NCBI GenBank assembly: GCA_963989245.1
Contig: OZ022344.1
Location: 67,215,563 to 67,279,562, forward strand
Direction: 5' to 3'
From: Nansenia antarctica
Taxonomy: Eukaryota; Chordata; Actinopteri; Argentiniformes; Microstomatidae
Length of the DNA stretch: 64,000 bases
Shown here: positions 10,236-22,237 of the stretch, in pieces
How the letters are laid out: each line of letters begins with the position of its first letter
Position numbering within the stretch: position 1 is the first letter of the stretch
The notes under the pieces: generated by a model
The model's input: the letters and a program-made list of their open reading frames with translations, nothing else
Database searches by the model: none
What the model was told of the DNA's origin: nothing
Made by a program: the position numbers and the translations under genes

Positions 10236-10516
10236 CGTGACCTTAGAATGAGAAGGTTCTATCTCCGTTTAGAATGAGAAGGTGCTATCTCCGTTTAGAA
10301 TGAGAAGGTTCTATCTCCGTTTAGGGTAGTTCAGAGATATTGAGCATCAAAGTTTTTACATTCCATTATGTTTTGTGAATTACTAACTCAAAAATGTCAA
10401 CATTTAAAAAAACAACACCACACAGGCATTAATAAACACCTAATGGATCAGATTGTGTAAAAAAACTCAATTTTGACAAAAAAATTGAGATAGAACCTTA
10501 TAATTCTAACGTCACG
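10236..10516. mobile_element. Inverted-repeat MITE, family N, copy 1
   Basis: Ends CGTGACCTTAGAATGAGAAGG and, on the right, its approximate complement CCTTATAATTCTAACGTCACG. A 27-base end segment (TAGAATGAGAAGGTTCTATC and following) is repeated three times at the left end. The inner part matches copy 2. Confidence 0.75.
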
Positions 10517-10835
10517 AAATGGCACTTAGACTTTCAGTCGAGCGGACAGTGTGCGGGCAGGGCTGGGCTGCCACGCCGGGGGAGATGCAGTAGTAGTGGG
10601 GCTGCATCGCTCATCTGCCCCGGCGCGGCTCACAGATCGACCGGCCCTCCCTCCGGTGCTCCAGATGGCCAGTCCGCTACTGTAGGCTATAATAAGACCT
10701 ACGTGTTAGAATTAGGCTGCTCGCTTTGTTTTGGGGGTTACAGAACAGTAGGTACATGACATAGGCCTACATGCCACCAACTTTATAAAACATCATTAAT
10801 AGTTGTGCATAAACTGTATGCATGTGCTTGCATAC

Positions 10836-11083
10836 CGTGAGCTTAGAATTATACGGTTCTATCTCCGTTTAGGGCAGTTCAGAGATATTGAGCGTTAAAG
10901 TTTTTACATTCCATTATGTTCTGTGAGATGGAACCTTTGTATTTGATGAATTACTAACAAAAAAATGTCAACATTTTAAAAATAACACCACACAGGCATT
11001 AATAAACACCTAATGGATCAGATTATGTAAAAAACTCAATTTTGACAAAAATGGAGATATAACTTTATAATTCTAACGTCACG
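10836..11083. mobile_element. Inverted-repeat MITE, family N, copy 2
   Basis: Ends CGTGAGCTTAGAATTATACGG and TTTATAATTCTAACGTCACG. The core GGCATTAATAAACACCTAAT is shared with copy 1. Both lie between the divergent cntf and CCCH genes. Confidence 0.75.
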
Positions 11084-11803
11084 AAGTACAACAGCGTTAT
11101 TCCCACACAGGAGAGATAATCCGCTCGCAGCCAGGCCTGTGGTTATGTTGTTGGTGCGACAGACTCTTAGTCGAGTGCGTGTTTCTCTCTCCCTCTTCCA
11201 GAGAATGTTCTATGCGCTCCGGGCTGGATTAGCAGCATTGTTGTAGATAACGGGGGGATATGATGCTGTTGTATGCTATAGGCCCATCACCGCAAAGCCA
11301 CACACAACGAGGGCTACAATTTACAAGGCAAGTTGTTTGTCATATGGATTGGTCACAGTCACACGATGCATATTACGGCCAAATTCACAGGTTTATGCAC
11401 GGCAAAGACAACCAGATTCACTTGACAATAACATATAATATGTAGTTCTGGAATGCAAATTGTAACGCCTTAGATAGTCAAAATATCCTACATTAAACAA
11501 TGTTTTTTATTTAAAAAAAAGTATTCCATGCAATTCTAATGTTATGCTTAATACTATAACTGTATGTGAAGATCTCATTCGCGGACAGTTTTCAGTCAAA
11601 CTGGCTTAACTTGAAACGTGGGAGGATTTCAAAGTAATAAGTCTGGGCTTGGCTGGCTCCCCTTGGCACGCATGCAGCGGCCTTGACCTTTTCTAGTGGT
11701 TATTATCACACAGGTGTACTGTGTATCACCTATGCGGTGCAGTACCACTCCGAGACTCGGGTAGCGCTGTAACGCCGATACCTCATCAACGGATCTGCCA
11801 GCG
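11084..11803. other. 5' flank of the CCCH gene, no gene seen
   Basis: Mixed unique sequence without a supported exon. A 65-codon minus-strand frame overlapping 11629-11826 lacks splice or family support. Confidence 0.4.
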
Positions 11804-11813
11804 GCCATTTTGG
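11804..11813 (-). promoter_or_regulatory. YY1-type site GCCATTTTGG
   Basis: GCCATTTT matches the YY1 core and lies 67 bases before the ATG of the CCCH gene. YY1 sites near the start are common in TATA-less housekeeping promoters. Functional use is inferred from position only. Confidence 0.3.
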
Positions 11814-11879
11814 CTCTAGGAGACACACATCTTATGTAGCTAGGCTAACAACACCATACTCAGGGCTCAGCTTGTCAAC

Positions 11880-11944
11880 ATGAATTCGCTCGTGGGTTAC
11901 GGAGTTTCCTCTGACTCGGACAGCGATGATGGCAACAATAAGAA
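11880..11944 (+). CDS. CCCH gene exon 1
   Basis: ATG at 11880 in the context TCAACATG. 21 codons plus 2 bases, encoding an acidic-serine N-terminus. Confidence 0.75.
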
Positions 11945-13145
11945 GTAGGTTGTTGTTGTTGTCTTTCTAATTACAGGGGTGTATATATATGCGATGATAA
12001 CGTTCTCTGATGCATTTCCTCTCTTGTCTAGTAGTTACATACCCAGGCAACTCCTTTGAATCTAAATGTGGACGAGAACTCACAACCACACCTCACCTGC
12101 CCAACGCAACCCACTCCTGTCTGTCTGTCTCTGCGCGTCTATTTATGTGTGACTGTGCGTCTATTTATGTGTGTGTGTGTGTGTGTATATTCCTCCCCCC
12201 AGGGCTGAGTGTGACGGCGGGACAGCAATTAAGAAGAGCAGGAACTTCCTCCTTGAGTCGGGATCCGCCTCTTCCAGCGAGTCAGATCCCGAGGAGGTCC
12301 AACCACCACCACCACCACGCCGCCCTGCCCCGGTGGTTCCGGTGGCGGTCCCCCCCCCTACCTCCCAGTCCCGGCCCCGGCCCCCCCTCCTCCCTGCTCC
12401 CCTCAGCGCCGCCGTCGTACCCCACAAACTCCCCCCTCCCCACCTGGCGGCGACGTCCGGAGGCGGCAGCGTGTTCGCCAACCCGTTCAAGGCCCGCGCG
12501 GACCAGAAGCTCAGCGTCCTGCAGAAGCACGTCCCCCTGACGCTGCAGGCCCGTCCCTCCCAGATCGGAGGCAAGCGGATGTGCGTCTCCTACAGGAAAG
12601 ACGGCCGGTGCCGCTTCGGGATCAAATGCAAGTTCGCCCACGACAGTGACCTCCAGAGCTCCGTCCTGCCCGGCGACCACGACACCCCGACCCCGGGACC
12701 CCCCGACAGCCCGGGGTCCGACCAAGTGGACCACCAACACCACCACCGGCAACACAACGCAGGGGGGATCGGAGGCAAGCGGATGTGCATCTCCTACAGT
12801 AAAGACGGCCGGTGCCGCTTCGGAATCAAGTGCAAGTTCGCCCACGACAGTGACCTCCAGAGCTCCGTCCTGCCCGGCGACCACGACACCCCGACCCCGG
12901 GACCCCCCGACAGCCCGGGGTCCGACCAAGTGGACCACCAACACCACCACCGGCAACACGACGCAGGGGGGTCGTATGGAGGTCGACGGAACTTTGGGGG
13001 GGAGGAGGAGGAGGAGGGGGACGGGGAGGAAGGGCAGCAGGGGAAGAAGAGGAGGGTAGGACTCAGTAACACCTTGGTGCCTCCCAAACGGGCCATGAAG
13101 CAGTATGCAAGGCAGAGGAACCGGGAGCAGGTTCACCTGTCCTGA
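11880..13145 (+). CDS. CCCH zinc-finger protein, two coding exons, duplicated finger
   Basis: Exon 1 is 11880-11944 (ends phase 2, donor AAGAA|GTAGGT) and exon 2 is 12203-13145 (acceptor CCTCCCCCCAG), giving 335 residues. The protein starts MNSLVGYGVSSDSDSDDG, an acidic-serine N-terminus, followed by a Pro-rich low-complexity region. Two CCCH fingers follow, each C-x8-C-x5-C-x3-H (RMCVSYRKDGRCRFGIKCKF and RMCISYSKDGRCRFGIKCKF), separated by an identical Pro/His-rich linker. Then come an acidic stretch and a basic tail (GKKRRVG, PPKRAMKQYARQRNR). Fingers of this class usually bind RNA, so RNA binding is inferred; I do not recognise a named orthologue. The gene lies between cntf and zfp91 on the opposite strand. 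Confidence 0.8.
12203..13145 (+). CDS. CCCH gene exon 2
   Basis: Joins exon 1 as AA|G (Lys), then AECDGGTAIKKSRNFLLES. It contains both fingers and the stop TGA at 13143-13145. It is very GC-rich compared with its flanks. Confidence 0.8.
12564..12971 (+). repeat. 204-bp in-frame tandem duplication (finger plus linker)
   Basis: Copy 1 is 12564-12767 and copy 2 is 12768-12971. Period 204 bases, or 68 residues. The copies differ at only a few positions, including V/I, R/S and N/D replacements, and the linker codons are conserved at the DNA level, which points to a recent event. Confidence 0.9.
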
Positions 13146-13212
13146 GGAGGTGGATGCAAAGTGGGATTAAGAAAAGTGTGGATGTCGCCCAACAAAGTGT
13201 GGGTTAGGGTTA

Positions 13213-13214
<2 letters not shown>

Positions 13215-13262
<48 letters not shown>
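13215..13262. repeat. (GT)n microsatellite in the CCCH gene 3' region
   Basis: About 22 GT units, 70 bases after the stop codon. Confidence 0.95.
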
Positions 13263-13263
<1 letters not shown>

Positions 13264-13360
13264 AGCAGAGGCTGGAGGAGGTAGAAATCGGAGGACGGCT
13301 CATTGTAATGCATCTCATGCGTTACGTTACGGTGAGCAGTCCTCCGCCAGCCTCTTCTGG
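13263..13360. mobile_element. Palindromic MITE, family M, copy 5
   Basis: Short diverged copy: GAGGCTGGAGGAGGTAGAAA to CCTCCGCCAGCCTCTTCTG. It sits inside the likely 3' untranslated region of the CCCH gene. Confidence 0.6.
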
Positions 13361-13600
13361 TGTGTGCGCGTGTGTGTGTAAATAGTATTCTTCCAAGTCA
13401 TCATGAGTGAGAGAGACACTGTTCTATCCTACTCCTCGTGGTAGCATACATAAGAGACACTTATGTAATGATCCCGACCAGTTCAGTTCAGTACACAGGC
13501 TATATAGATTGATGGTTCAACTTTGTACATGAACACAGTTTTGTTTCTTTCAGGAAGAAATTGCCCATTGTAAAATGTAAGTTACACTTTATTAATTGTA

Positions 13601-13606
13601 AATAAA
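13601..13606 (+). terminator. Candidate poly(A) signal AATAAA for the CCCH gene
   Basis: AATAAA about 455 bases after the stop. A minus-strand AATAAA lies 8 bases away (plus TTTATT at 13588-13593) and could serve the convergent zfp91 transcript. Confidence 0.45.
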
Positions 13607-13680
13607 TACATTTTAATGTTTGTAATGTTGTCGTTTCTTACAATACAAAGGGAGTACAAGCTACAGCCACACATACAGAC

Positions 13681-13789
13681 CAGGGGAGGCTGGTGGAGGT
13701 AGAAATCGGGGGACAGGCTCATTGTGACGCATGGAATGTGTTCCACCGCATTACACTGTGCCCATCCTCTGATTTCAGCCTCCACTGGT
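13681..13789. mobile_element. Palindromic MITE, family M, copy 6
   Basis: CAGGGGAGGCTGGTGGAGG start, diverged right arm (CATCCTCTGATTTCAGCCTC). Confidence 0.7.
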
Positions 13790-14794
13790 TGCTACGGCGT
13801 TGTCAAGCCCGGTCCTGTCCGTGCTGCTCAGCCAAAGACAACAACAGTGGTGGGAGTCGGCTGGACAGCAGAGACAGACCTGGGCCCTGTTCCAGAACAT
13901 CTTCCCTCCCTCCCTCCCTCCCTCCCTTCCTTCCCTCCCTCGATTTAATCACTGACATCACATGAGTGATTGGTTACAGCAAGCATTCCGCTGGATGGCT
14001 TCCACCCATCGTGTGTCAGATCAGGGAGGAGAGATGCGTTTTAAGGGGGTTCAGACAGGGCCTTGGGGGGCCACCAGCCTCTTAAAGCTACGGGTCAGAC
14101 CTGTACATCTACAATGTTCTTATCAACACGCAAGATGGGGGGGGGAGACAGGGAAGGGGCCGTACAGGGTTAATGTGTTTATATCTTTCTCATGATTGCA
14201 GTGCTGTGTATGTAAACAGACGGAGACGGACACACACACACTCACGTACACACACAAGGGACAGACACTCGCTCACTCACACGCACGCACACACACACAC
14301 CCAACACAGAAGGCCAGTTGACAGGTACAGGGGGCTACGTCACTTTATATACAAAGGCAACCACCACTTCCGCACAGCTTCCCTGAACCGGTAAATCTAA
14401 AAAGCTACCAAAAGTTACTATGAATACATTGTATATCTGTGATCCTACACATTTCAAATTGGGGTCAAAAGGGTGCCGCTGGGAGATGATGACGACAGTT
14501 TGGCTGTTGCCAGGACTAACCCCGCCCGTCGCCCCGCCCTTCACCCTACAGCAGTGATCCCCCTCACTCCTGGTCCTGGAGGGCCACAGCGCTGCAGGCT
14601 TTTGCTCCAGCTCAGCACTGACACACACCTGATTCAGCCAATCGAGGTTTTGAAGACCGTGTGAATAATTCATAGTTCAATCAGGGTGTGATGGGACTAG
14701 GCTGGGATTGAAACCTTGATGCCGTGCTGCTCTCCAGGACCAAGACTGAGTATCACTGCCCGTGAGACACTAGTGTCCATCTGTAAGGACTGGT

Positions 14795-14936
14795 CAGGGG
14801 AGGCTGGTGGAGGTAGAAATCGGAGGACGGGCTCATTGTAATGCATGGAACCGTTCCGCAATCCGTTCCATGCATTACAATGAGCCCGTCCGCCGATCTC
14901 TACCTCCCTCCCACCAGCCTCCCCTGGATTGGACAG
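14795..14936. mobile_element. Palindromic MITE, family M, copy 7
   Basis: Well-preserved copy with both arms complete: GGGCTCATTGTAATGCATGG and CCATGCATTACAATGAGCCC around a short loop. The 13790-15141 interval otherwise holds CA runs (14231-14301), a GT run (15046-15078) and no exon. Confidence 0.8.
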
Positions 14937-15141
14937 GTGTAAGCAAGACGGTGAGAAGCCCTCCTGGCCTATCAGAGGGCAAACAAAAGCGGCAGCCATC
15001 ATGTTTATACCTATCCAGCCCCATCAGTCTATCTACCTGTGTCTTGTGTGTGTGTGTGCGTGTGTGTGTGTGTGTGTGGGGGGGGGGGGGCGGGGGGCAG
15101 GGCTCACCATCTCCCTGCTCTTTGCACCCGCGCCATTTACT

Positions 15142-16231
15142 CTACATGAGTGAATGTTGCACATGCTCCTCCGTGCCCTCCGTCACCCCGTCCCCGGCCC
15201 TCTCCCAGACCACGCCCACCCCCTCCCCGACAGTCCCGACTTCCACCTGTTGAAGGGCGTTAGCGGAGGGAGAAGAGGAAGAGAGAGCGGCGGCGGCGTC
15301 CTCGAGGACGTAGCTTTCCCTGCTGCCGGAGGTCGGGTCTTGGGCCTGCAGCTGGAGCTGGACCTGGGTCTGGAGTTGGAGCTGAGGCTGGAGCTGGGGC
15401 AGCAGAGTGGGGTTGGGGGTCTGGGCGTGGGACGTGAGGGTCTGGAGCTGCTGCGCGGTGGTTAACATGGGGATCTGTTGGATGTGGTTCTGTCCCTGGG
15501 TGACGGGCTGGAAGGTCATGTGTAGAATCTGGGTCTGTCCCTGCTGCCCCTGCTGCTGGCCGTAGGCCTGGAGAGGCAGCTGCTGGAGCTGGGCCTGCTG
15601 GCTCATCATGGAGCCAGAATGGAGGGCCAGTTGCTGGATCTGCTGCTGCTGCTGCTGCTGCGACTGTTGAGCCGGGCCCGCCGACACGAACTGGAGGGGC
15701 ATCTGGAGCTGGAGGTGCGTGGTGTGCTGGGAGGAGTCGGAGGGCGAGGAGGTGTCGAGGGCGGACAGGGCGATGGTCACGGGCACCTGCATGGTGTGGA
15801 GGCTCTGGTCTTGGCCCACTACCACCACCTGGTGGCTCACCTGGGACATCTGCCCCACCTGGGACAGCTGGCTCACCTGTTGCATCTGGCCCACCACCTG
15901 CTGCGTCACCTGGCTCAGCTGGGACACCTGGGACACCTCCAGCCCCGCGAGCTCGACCCCTGGCACGACCGCGACGGGCACGGGGTTTCCCTGGGCCTCC
16001 AGCAGCAGGGAGGCGGGGGTGGTGATGAGGGCGCCGGCGTTGGCGGCCAGGGCCTCGGCGATGAGCACCTCGGGGTGGCTCTTGGCCTTGTGGGCCACCA
16101 CGCTGTCCTTCTTCTCGAACTTCTTGCCGCAGATGGAGCAGGAGAACTGGTAGAAGGCGTCGGCGTCGTGCTTCTTCATGTGCCAGTTCAGGCTGGCCTT
16201 CTGGCGGCAGGTGAAGCCGCAGATCTCACAC
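15142..16231 (-). CDS. zfp91: zfp91 exon 11 (fingers 4-5, Gln-rich tail, stop)
   Basis: Starts CEICGFTCRQ (finger 4), then FSCSICGKKFEKKDSVVAHK (finger 5) and HPEVLIAEALAANAGALI. About 280 residues of Gln/Val/Ser-rich tail follow, including a Q7 run. Stop TAG at 15142-15144. Confidence 0.9.
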
Positions 16232-16420
16232 CTTTACAGGGGCCAGAGAGGTGAACGACTCAGTACGTTTATTAAAGAAGAAGAAAAGAAACATGCATGC
16301 ACACACACACACACACATCTAGGATTCAGATAAGCCGGGAGAAATAAAAGCTTTTATCACAAGTGCAAGAGAGTGTAGAGGACAGGTGAGATAAAGTTAG
16401 GGGGTTCCATGCAATATAAA

Positions 16421-16493
<73 letters not shown>

Positions 16494-16910
16494 CAGGTAC
16501 TTCTATCCATGAGGTATTTAAATAAACAGAAAGGCAGTCAACCGGCTCACTGTAATGCATGGAATGTGTTTGACCATTCCGCATTCCGTTCCATGAATTA
16601 CAATGAGCCCGTCCTCCGGTTTCTACCTGGTCCTGATGAATGAACAAAGGGAGGGATGGGTGGAGGAGGGGGGGAGGGGGGTTAGGGGAGGGGAAGGGTG
16701 AGGGTGAGGGGGGGTTCGGGGAGGGACTTACTGCAGGGGCTTCTCTCCCGTGTGGATCATACGGTGTACAGCCAGGTTGTGGGAACTCTTGAAGGCGCGC
16801 GCACAGAACTCACAGATGTAGTCCCTCTGGTCTGAGGAACACACACGCACATGTACACACACACACACACACACACAGACACACACGACCACACACACAC
16901 ACGACCACGA

Positions 16911-16953
<43 letters not shown>

Positions 16954-16972
16954 CGCACGACCACACACACAG

Positions 16973-17015
<43 letters not shown>

Positions 17016-17912
17016 ACCACACACATACACACATTGGAGCAGCAGCGTCTACACAGTACAGTACAGTCAGAAATGAAATAGTGTGTGTGTGAACCCGCAT
17101 GGAATGTACATGTGTGTGGGTGTGAGTCATAGTGAGGGAGGGCGTGTGTGTGTGGGTGTGTGTGTGGGTGTGTGTGAGTGTGTGTGTGTGTAGGTGGGTG
17201 TTAGAGCTGCACCTATGGACAAAATGTCATGTTCTGATAATTCTGCTTATATAAGTGATATAAAAAAAATAATAATACTGCAATCCTTTTAACTTGGCAT
17301 CTCTTAAATCAAGGGGGTGGGCAACATTACATTTGGGTGGGCATTACCCAACATGCCCTGCACCGGACGTACATCATACATAGCACAGCTCAGTGTATTC
17401 TAATAACTGCTGGGCCGTGTTCACCAAACTCGCTTTTGCGTACAAAAACATGTTTTGCGCACCGCTTCTCTATCTAAAAAAAGACGTGGCTGTTATTGCC
17501 AGGCTCGCTTCATTGAAATGACATTGTAAACCTCCAGAGATATTTGGAAAAAATGCACATTACATTGGCAAGGTTTGACAACCCAGGGCCATTCAGGGTC
17601 AAGGATAACATGGGAAAGATAAACTGTCTTGTCGTCCAGATATTGCTCCATTTCAACGTCTACAATCCTGACTTCCTGCCCCGCTGAAAATAACTGCATC
17701 ATCACCACTCGAGTCGTGCAGATCGACACGCACAGAACGAATCTTCAAAGCTTTCGCTCTCTCTCGCGCGCCTGTCCCTGTGTCATAAAAACCCCCACAC
17801 AGCTAAATATTCCCTGCAGCATGTTTTCTACCTGATGCCGTCATTATTCAGCTACTCTGTGTCTGCGGGAGGAGTGGCAAGGCGGAGGAGTCATTAGAGC
17901 TGTGTGTGTGTA

Positions 17913-17951
<39 letters not shown>

Positions 17952-18712
17952 ACCTGTGTGTGTGTGTCTGTGTCTGCGGGAGCGTGTTGGATAAGCAGCC
18001 AGCGTTTGAAGAACGCTCCAGGAGGGACGTCTGCTGCGTAGCCCAGACAGGGAGTGAGACAAACACCACACACACACACACACACGTACACACGTACACA
18101 CACACCACACACACACATACACACGTACACACAAACCACACATACAGGTACACACACCACACACAAACACCACACACACACACAGGTACACACACACAAA
18201 CACCACACACACAGGTACACACACACACACACACACACACACACCATACAGGTACACACACACACACAAGTACACACACACAGCTCTAACCAGCTCTAAT
18301 GACTCCTCCGTCGTACCCACTCCTCCTCCCTGATAGCATCAGTGGGACGCGTTTCCTTGTGTTGTCGCCACGACTGTGAGGTATACTTCCAACACACTAC
18401 ACCTTCATAAGTACTGCTGCAGTCGTGGCCAGAAACAATTGGCACCCCACGCACTTCTGTCAGATAATGCGCCCCTTCTCCCAGGAAATTGTTGCAATTA
18501 CAAATGCTTTGGCACTTACAAATGCTTTGGTCACACATGTTCATTTATTTCGTTCGCATTGATACGTCTGTGACGTCCATGTCCATGTCCATGTCCATGA
18601 CTGGATACTACAGAGTTTGATTCAACTAGTTTTTCTTTTGCCACTGACTAGTAATTGATGGTAGCAGTCTCCCCTTCAGCATCAGCAAGCCTACTCGTCA
18701 TGACGACTTGAC

Positions 18713-18743
<31 letters not shown>

Positions 18744-19881
18744 ACCTGTGTGGTGTTTGTGTGTGTGGTGTATGTGTGCGTGTACCTGTGTGTGTGTGGT
18801 GTTTGTGTGTGGTGTGTGGTGTTTGTGTGGTGTTTGTGTGGGTGTACCTGTGTGGTGCTTGGCGTGACGAAGCAGCTGTTTCTGCAGTCTGAACAGTCTT
18901 CCACAGGAGGGGTGAGGACACACGTACTTCTTCTTTAACAGGTGCTGGTACTTTATATGGTGCTGGAGGGAGAGTGGGAGAGAAGAGGAGGAGGGGGAGA
19001 GGAGAGGAAGGAAAGAGGGGGAAGAGAAAACAGGGGGAATAAGAGGAGAGGGAGAACACAAGGGGAGGAGGAGAGGGAGAGAGGTGGAATTGGGGAGAAG
19101 AGGAAGGGAGGTGAAAACAGGAGAGGAGAAGAGGGAGAGATTAAGACCATAGAGTGCTGATGGGGTTTGTACAATTTTTAATTTTCATTGTATTTCACCC
19201 AACATTAAATTTCCACGCCACCAGTGATTTAAGATAACTGAAATTCTATTTAAAAATAAATAAATAAAAATTCTCAGAAAAATAAAAGCCTTCGTCTTCG
19301 ATTTCAACCGTTGACAGGGATTTCTCCTGACTGACAGTTGAGAGATGGATTTGGCCACTAGCCAACCCTGCCATCTCCGGATAGACGCCTGACTGTGCAT
19401 GGTGGTTGTCATGGTGACTGTGGTTACTAAGGACATACCTGCAGGTAGCGGGGGTGCGCCAGGACGGTGCCACACCCCTCAATCTCACAGCGCACGTACT
19501 GCACTGGTGGCTTCTTCCTGTGGGGGCGGGACATCACACAACTGTCAATCATCATCATTATTATTATTATTATCATCATCACAACTGATTGTTAGTGAAT
19601 CAAACTGTCAATCATGTGTCCATCATTACCATCATCATCGTGTATTAGTGACTCAAACTGTCAATCATGTGTCCATCATTACTCAAATGTGTTAGTGACT
19701 CAAACTGTCAAATCATCATCATAATATGATGATTATAATCCTCATCATCATAATCATCATCACCATCACCTCCTGTGTTAGTGAATCTAACAGTCTGACA
19801 GGAGGAGGAGGTTCAGTGGGTCAACCTCACCTTCTCTTAGGCAGCCTGGGGGTCTTATCATCTTTCCTTCGCCTGCCTCTC

Positions 19882-19932
<51 letters not shown>

Positions 19933-22190
19933 ACAGAGAGAGAGAGAGATAGATAGAGAGAAACAGAGAAAGAGAGAGAGAAACAGAGAGAGAGAGAGAG
20001 ATAGAGAGAAACAGAGAGAAACAGAGAGAGAGAGATAGAGAGAAACAGAGAAAGAGAGAGAGAGAGAAACAGAGAGAGAGAGAGAATAATATGACAAAAT
20101 TATGTTTCAGTGAAGGCAGAAACCGGTGGAGGAGGCCGACTCATTGTGATGCTGGAACGGAGTCAGGAATGGTCACACACGTGTTCCATGTATTACAATG
20201 ACCCCGCCCTACGACTCCTGCCTCCGTCAGCCTCCACATATATATATGTATAAGATATCCATTACATCTGTTACATACTATAAGATAACAGATTTTCAAC
20301 AGTAGCAGCTGGGAGTGGGATGAAGCCGGCCTCCGACATTGATTGTTTTGGGGAATTTTTGACCTGAATAAACGTGTCTACAGGGTTTTTGATGATGCAA
20401 TCGATCACCGTGTTGCTGAAAATTCCTCAGGAGCACCCTGAAGTCGCTCCCTCCCATCAACCATCGTTCACTCCTCCTTCCACAGATCTAGTCGGACCAG
20501 GACGGTGCAAGCATGATAGCTACCACTAGGCGGGGCTATACGGCTGATAATCACCAACACTGTGATATCACCATCACTGTCATGTTTTTTATATGTTGTT
20601 TTAGATCACATTTGCACTTCTGGTTAGATGCTAAACTGCATTTCGTTTGTCTGGTACTTGTACTCTGCAATGACAATTAAGTTGAATCTAATCTAATCTA
20701 ATCATGAGTTTGGGTAGGTAGGTGGGTGGCTCAGAACGAAGGTGGAGGTTGCGCTCTCGATAAACCAGAATACATCTCTCTAGGTAATGCAGACCAGGCG
20801 CCAACATCGACACACCTATAGAGGTTAACTACTTATTTTGTGTGGGATTTCCTGAGGGTGCATCCCTCAGAGGGTCCCTCCCCTACAGTCTCCTCGGGTT
20901 GAAGGTAGGGCTGCCACAACCGATTATTTTCATAGTCGACTAGTCACCGATTATTTTAACGATTAGTCGACTAATCGGATCATAAATTACACAAAAAAAG
21001 TAAAAAAATAACTAAAAGTTTTGCTTTCCATAGTAGAACGCGCCTTCTTAGCACTGTAACGTTAAGACAACATTTTTAGCTATTTGATAAGTATCGCTTT
21101 GATGACAACGTTACAGCACATAACGTAAAATAATGTAAGAAGGCTTTTAACGTAACGATATCGTTAGCCAATAACAAGCTAACTAGCTTACCGAGACGAG
21201 CCATCGTCTTCCTCGTCATCTGCCACAACGTGCTTCCTTTTGAGATGCTCGCGCATCATAGACGTGCTGCCATGATAAGCGAGTTCAGCTTTGCAAACTG
21301 TATATTTTACATTCTTTTTTTCAACGTTGTGGTTGAAATGCTCCCACACTTTAGACGTACGAGGACGGGAAGACATTTCTCTCTGTTTGTTTTTCCGGGG
21401 ATGTCACGTTTGCCCCGGATGACCGACACTGCGCATGTACATCAAAGACACTGGGAGACGCTAGCCAGTGGCAGCTTCAGGGAAGAAAAACGAATGCTTA
21501 TCGCAGCTCCAAAAAAACATGCGACGACGTCGATTACCAAATATGTCGGCGACGATTTTGGTAATCGACGTCGTCGCGACTAGTCGACTAATCGTGGCAG
21601 CCCTAGTTGAAGGCAGTAAGCCTCCGTGCGGCACGCAGGGAGCATTATTCACTTTGTGGGAGGCAACGCGTCTGGAGCGGACGAGGGAGGATCAGAGGGA
21701 ACAGCTTTCTGGATTGAGACGCAGCCTGCAGTCGGTCTGCGCCTGCTGGTGACTTCTAGTCAGAACTCTGCAGGGTCAGCTGAGGGTTTCAACTCTGCAG
21801 GGTCAGCTTAGGGGCCATGCTAGGGGTCAACACTGTGGGGTCATGTTAGGGGTCAACACTGTGGGCTCATGTTAGGGGTCAATACTGTGGGCTCATGTTA
21901 GATCAACACTGTACTCACTTTCTGGGCGGCTCAGCGGCTTCTCCAAACTCGTTCTCCATCTTCACCTCCTTCACACTCTCTCCTCCCTCCATCTTTATCT
22001 CCGGCTCCTTCTCCTTCTCCTTCGCACTTAGCACTCTCTCTTTCTTCTCCTTCTGCCTAGGAGGGGGCCTGCGCCTGGGTTTGGGGGCGTCCCTGAGAGA
22101 AGTGGGGGAGAGAAGGAGAGAGACGGGGAGGGGAGTTAGAGGAAGAGAGAGGTAAGTAGAAATATGAGAGCGAGAGAGAGACGCGAGAGA

Positions 22191-22237
<47 letters not shown>

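Noticed and set aside
11629..11826. 65-codon minus frame opening near the CCCH gene promoter (MSPRAKMAAG)
   Set aside because: The start codons lie in the YY1-like GCCATTTTGG region; no splice partner or family similarity.
12282..13136. 284-codon minus frame over the CCCH exon
   Set aside because: Shadow of a GC-rich coding exon. The plus frame has the CCCH motifs and matching splice sites.
15619..16254. Plus-strand His/Leu/Gly-rich frame over the last zfp91 exon
   Set aside because: Antisense of the zfp91 fingers and Gln-rich tail; no motif of its own.
17960..18065. Possible extra zfp91 exon (LSGLRSRRPSWSVLQ)
   Set aside because: Exons 9 and 10 join in frame without it, it has no matching vertebrate segment, and it sits between microsatellites.
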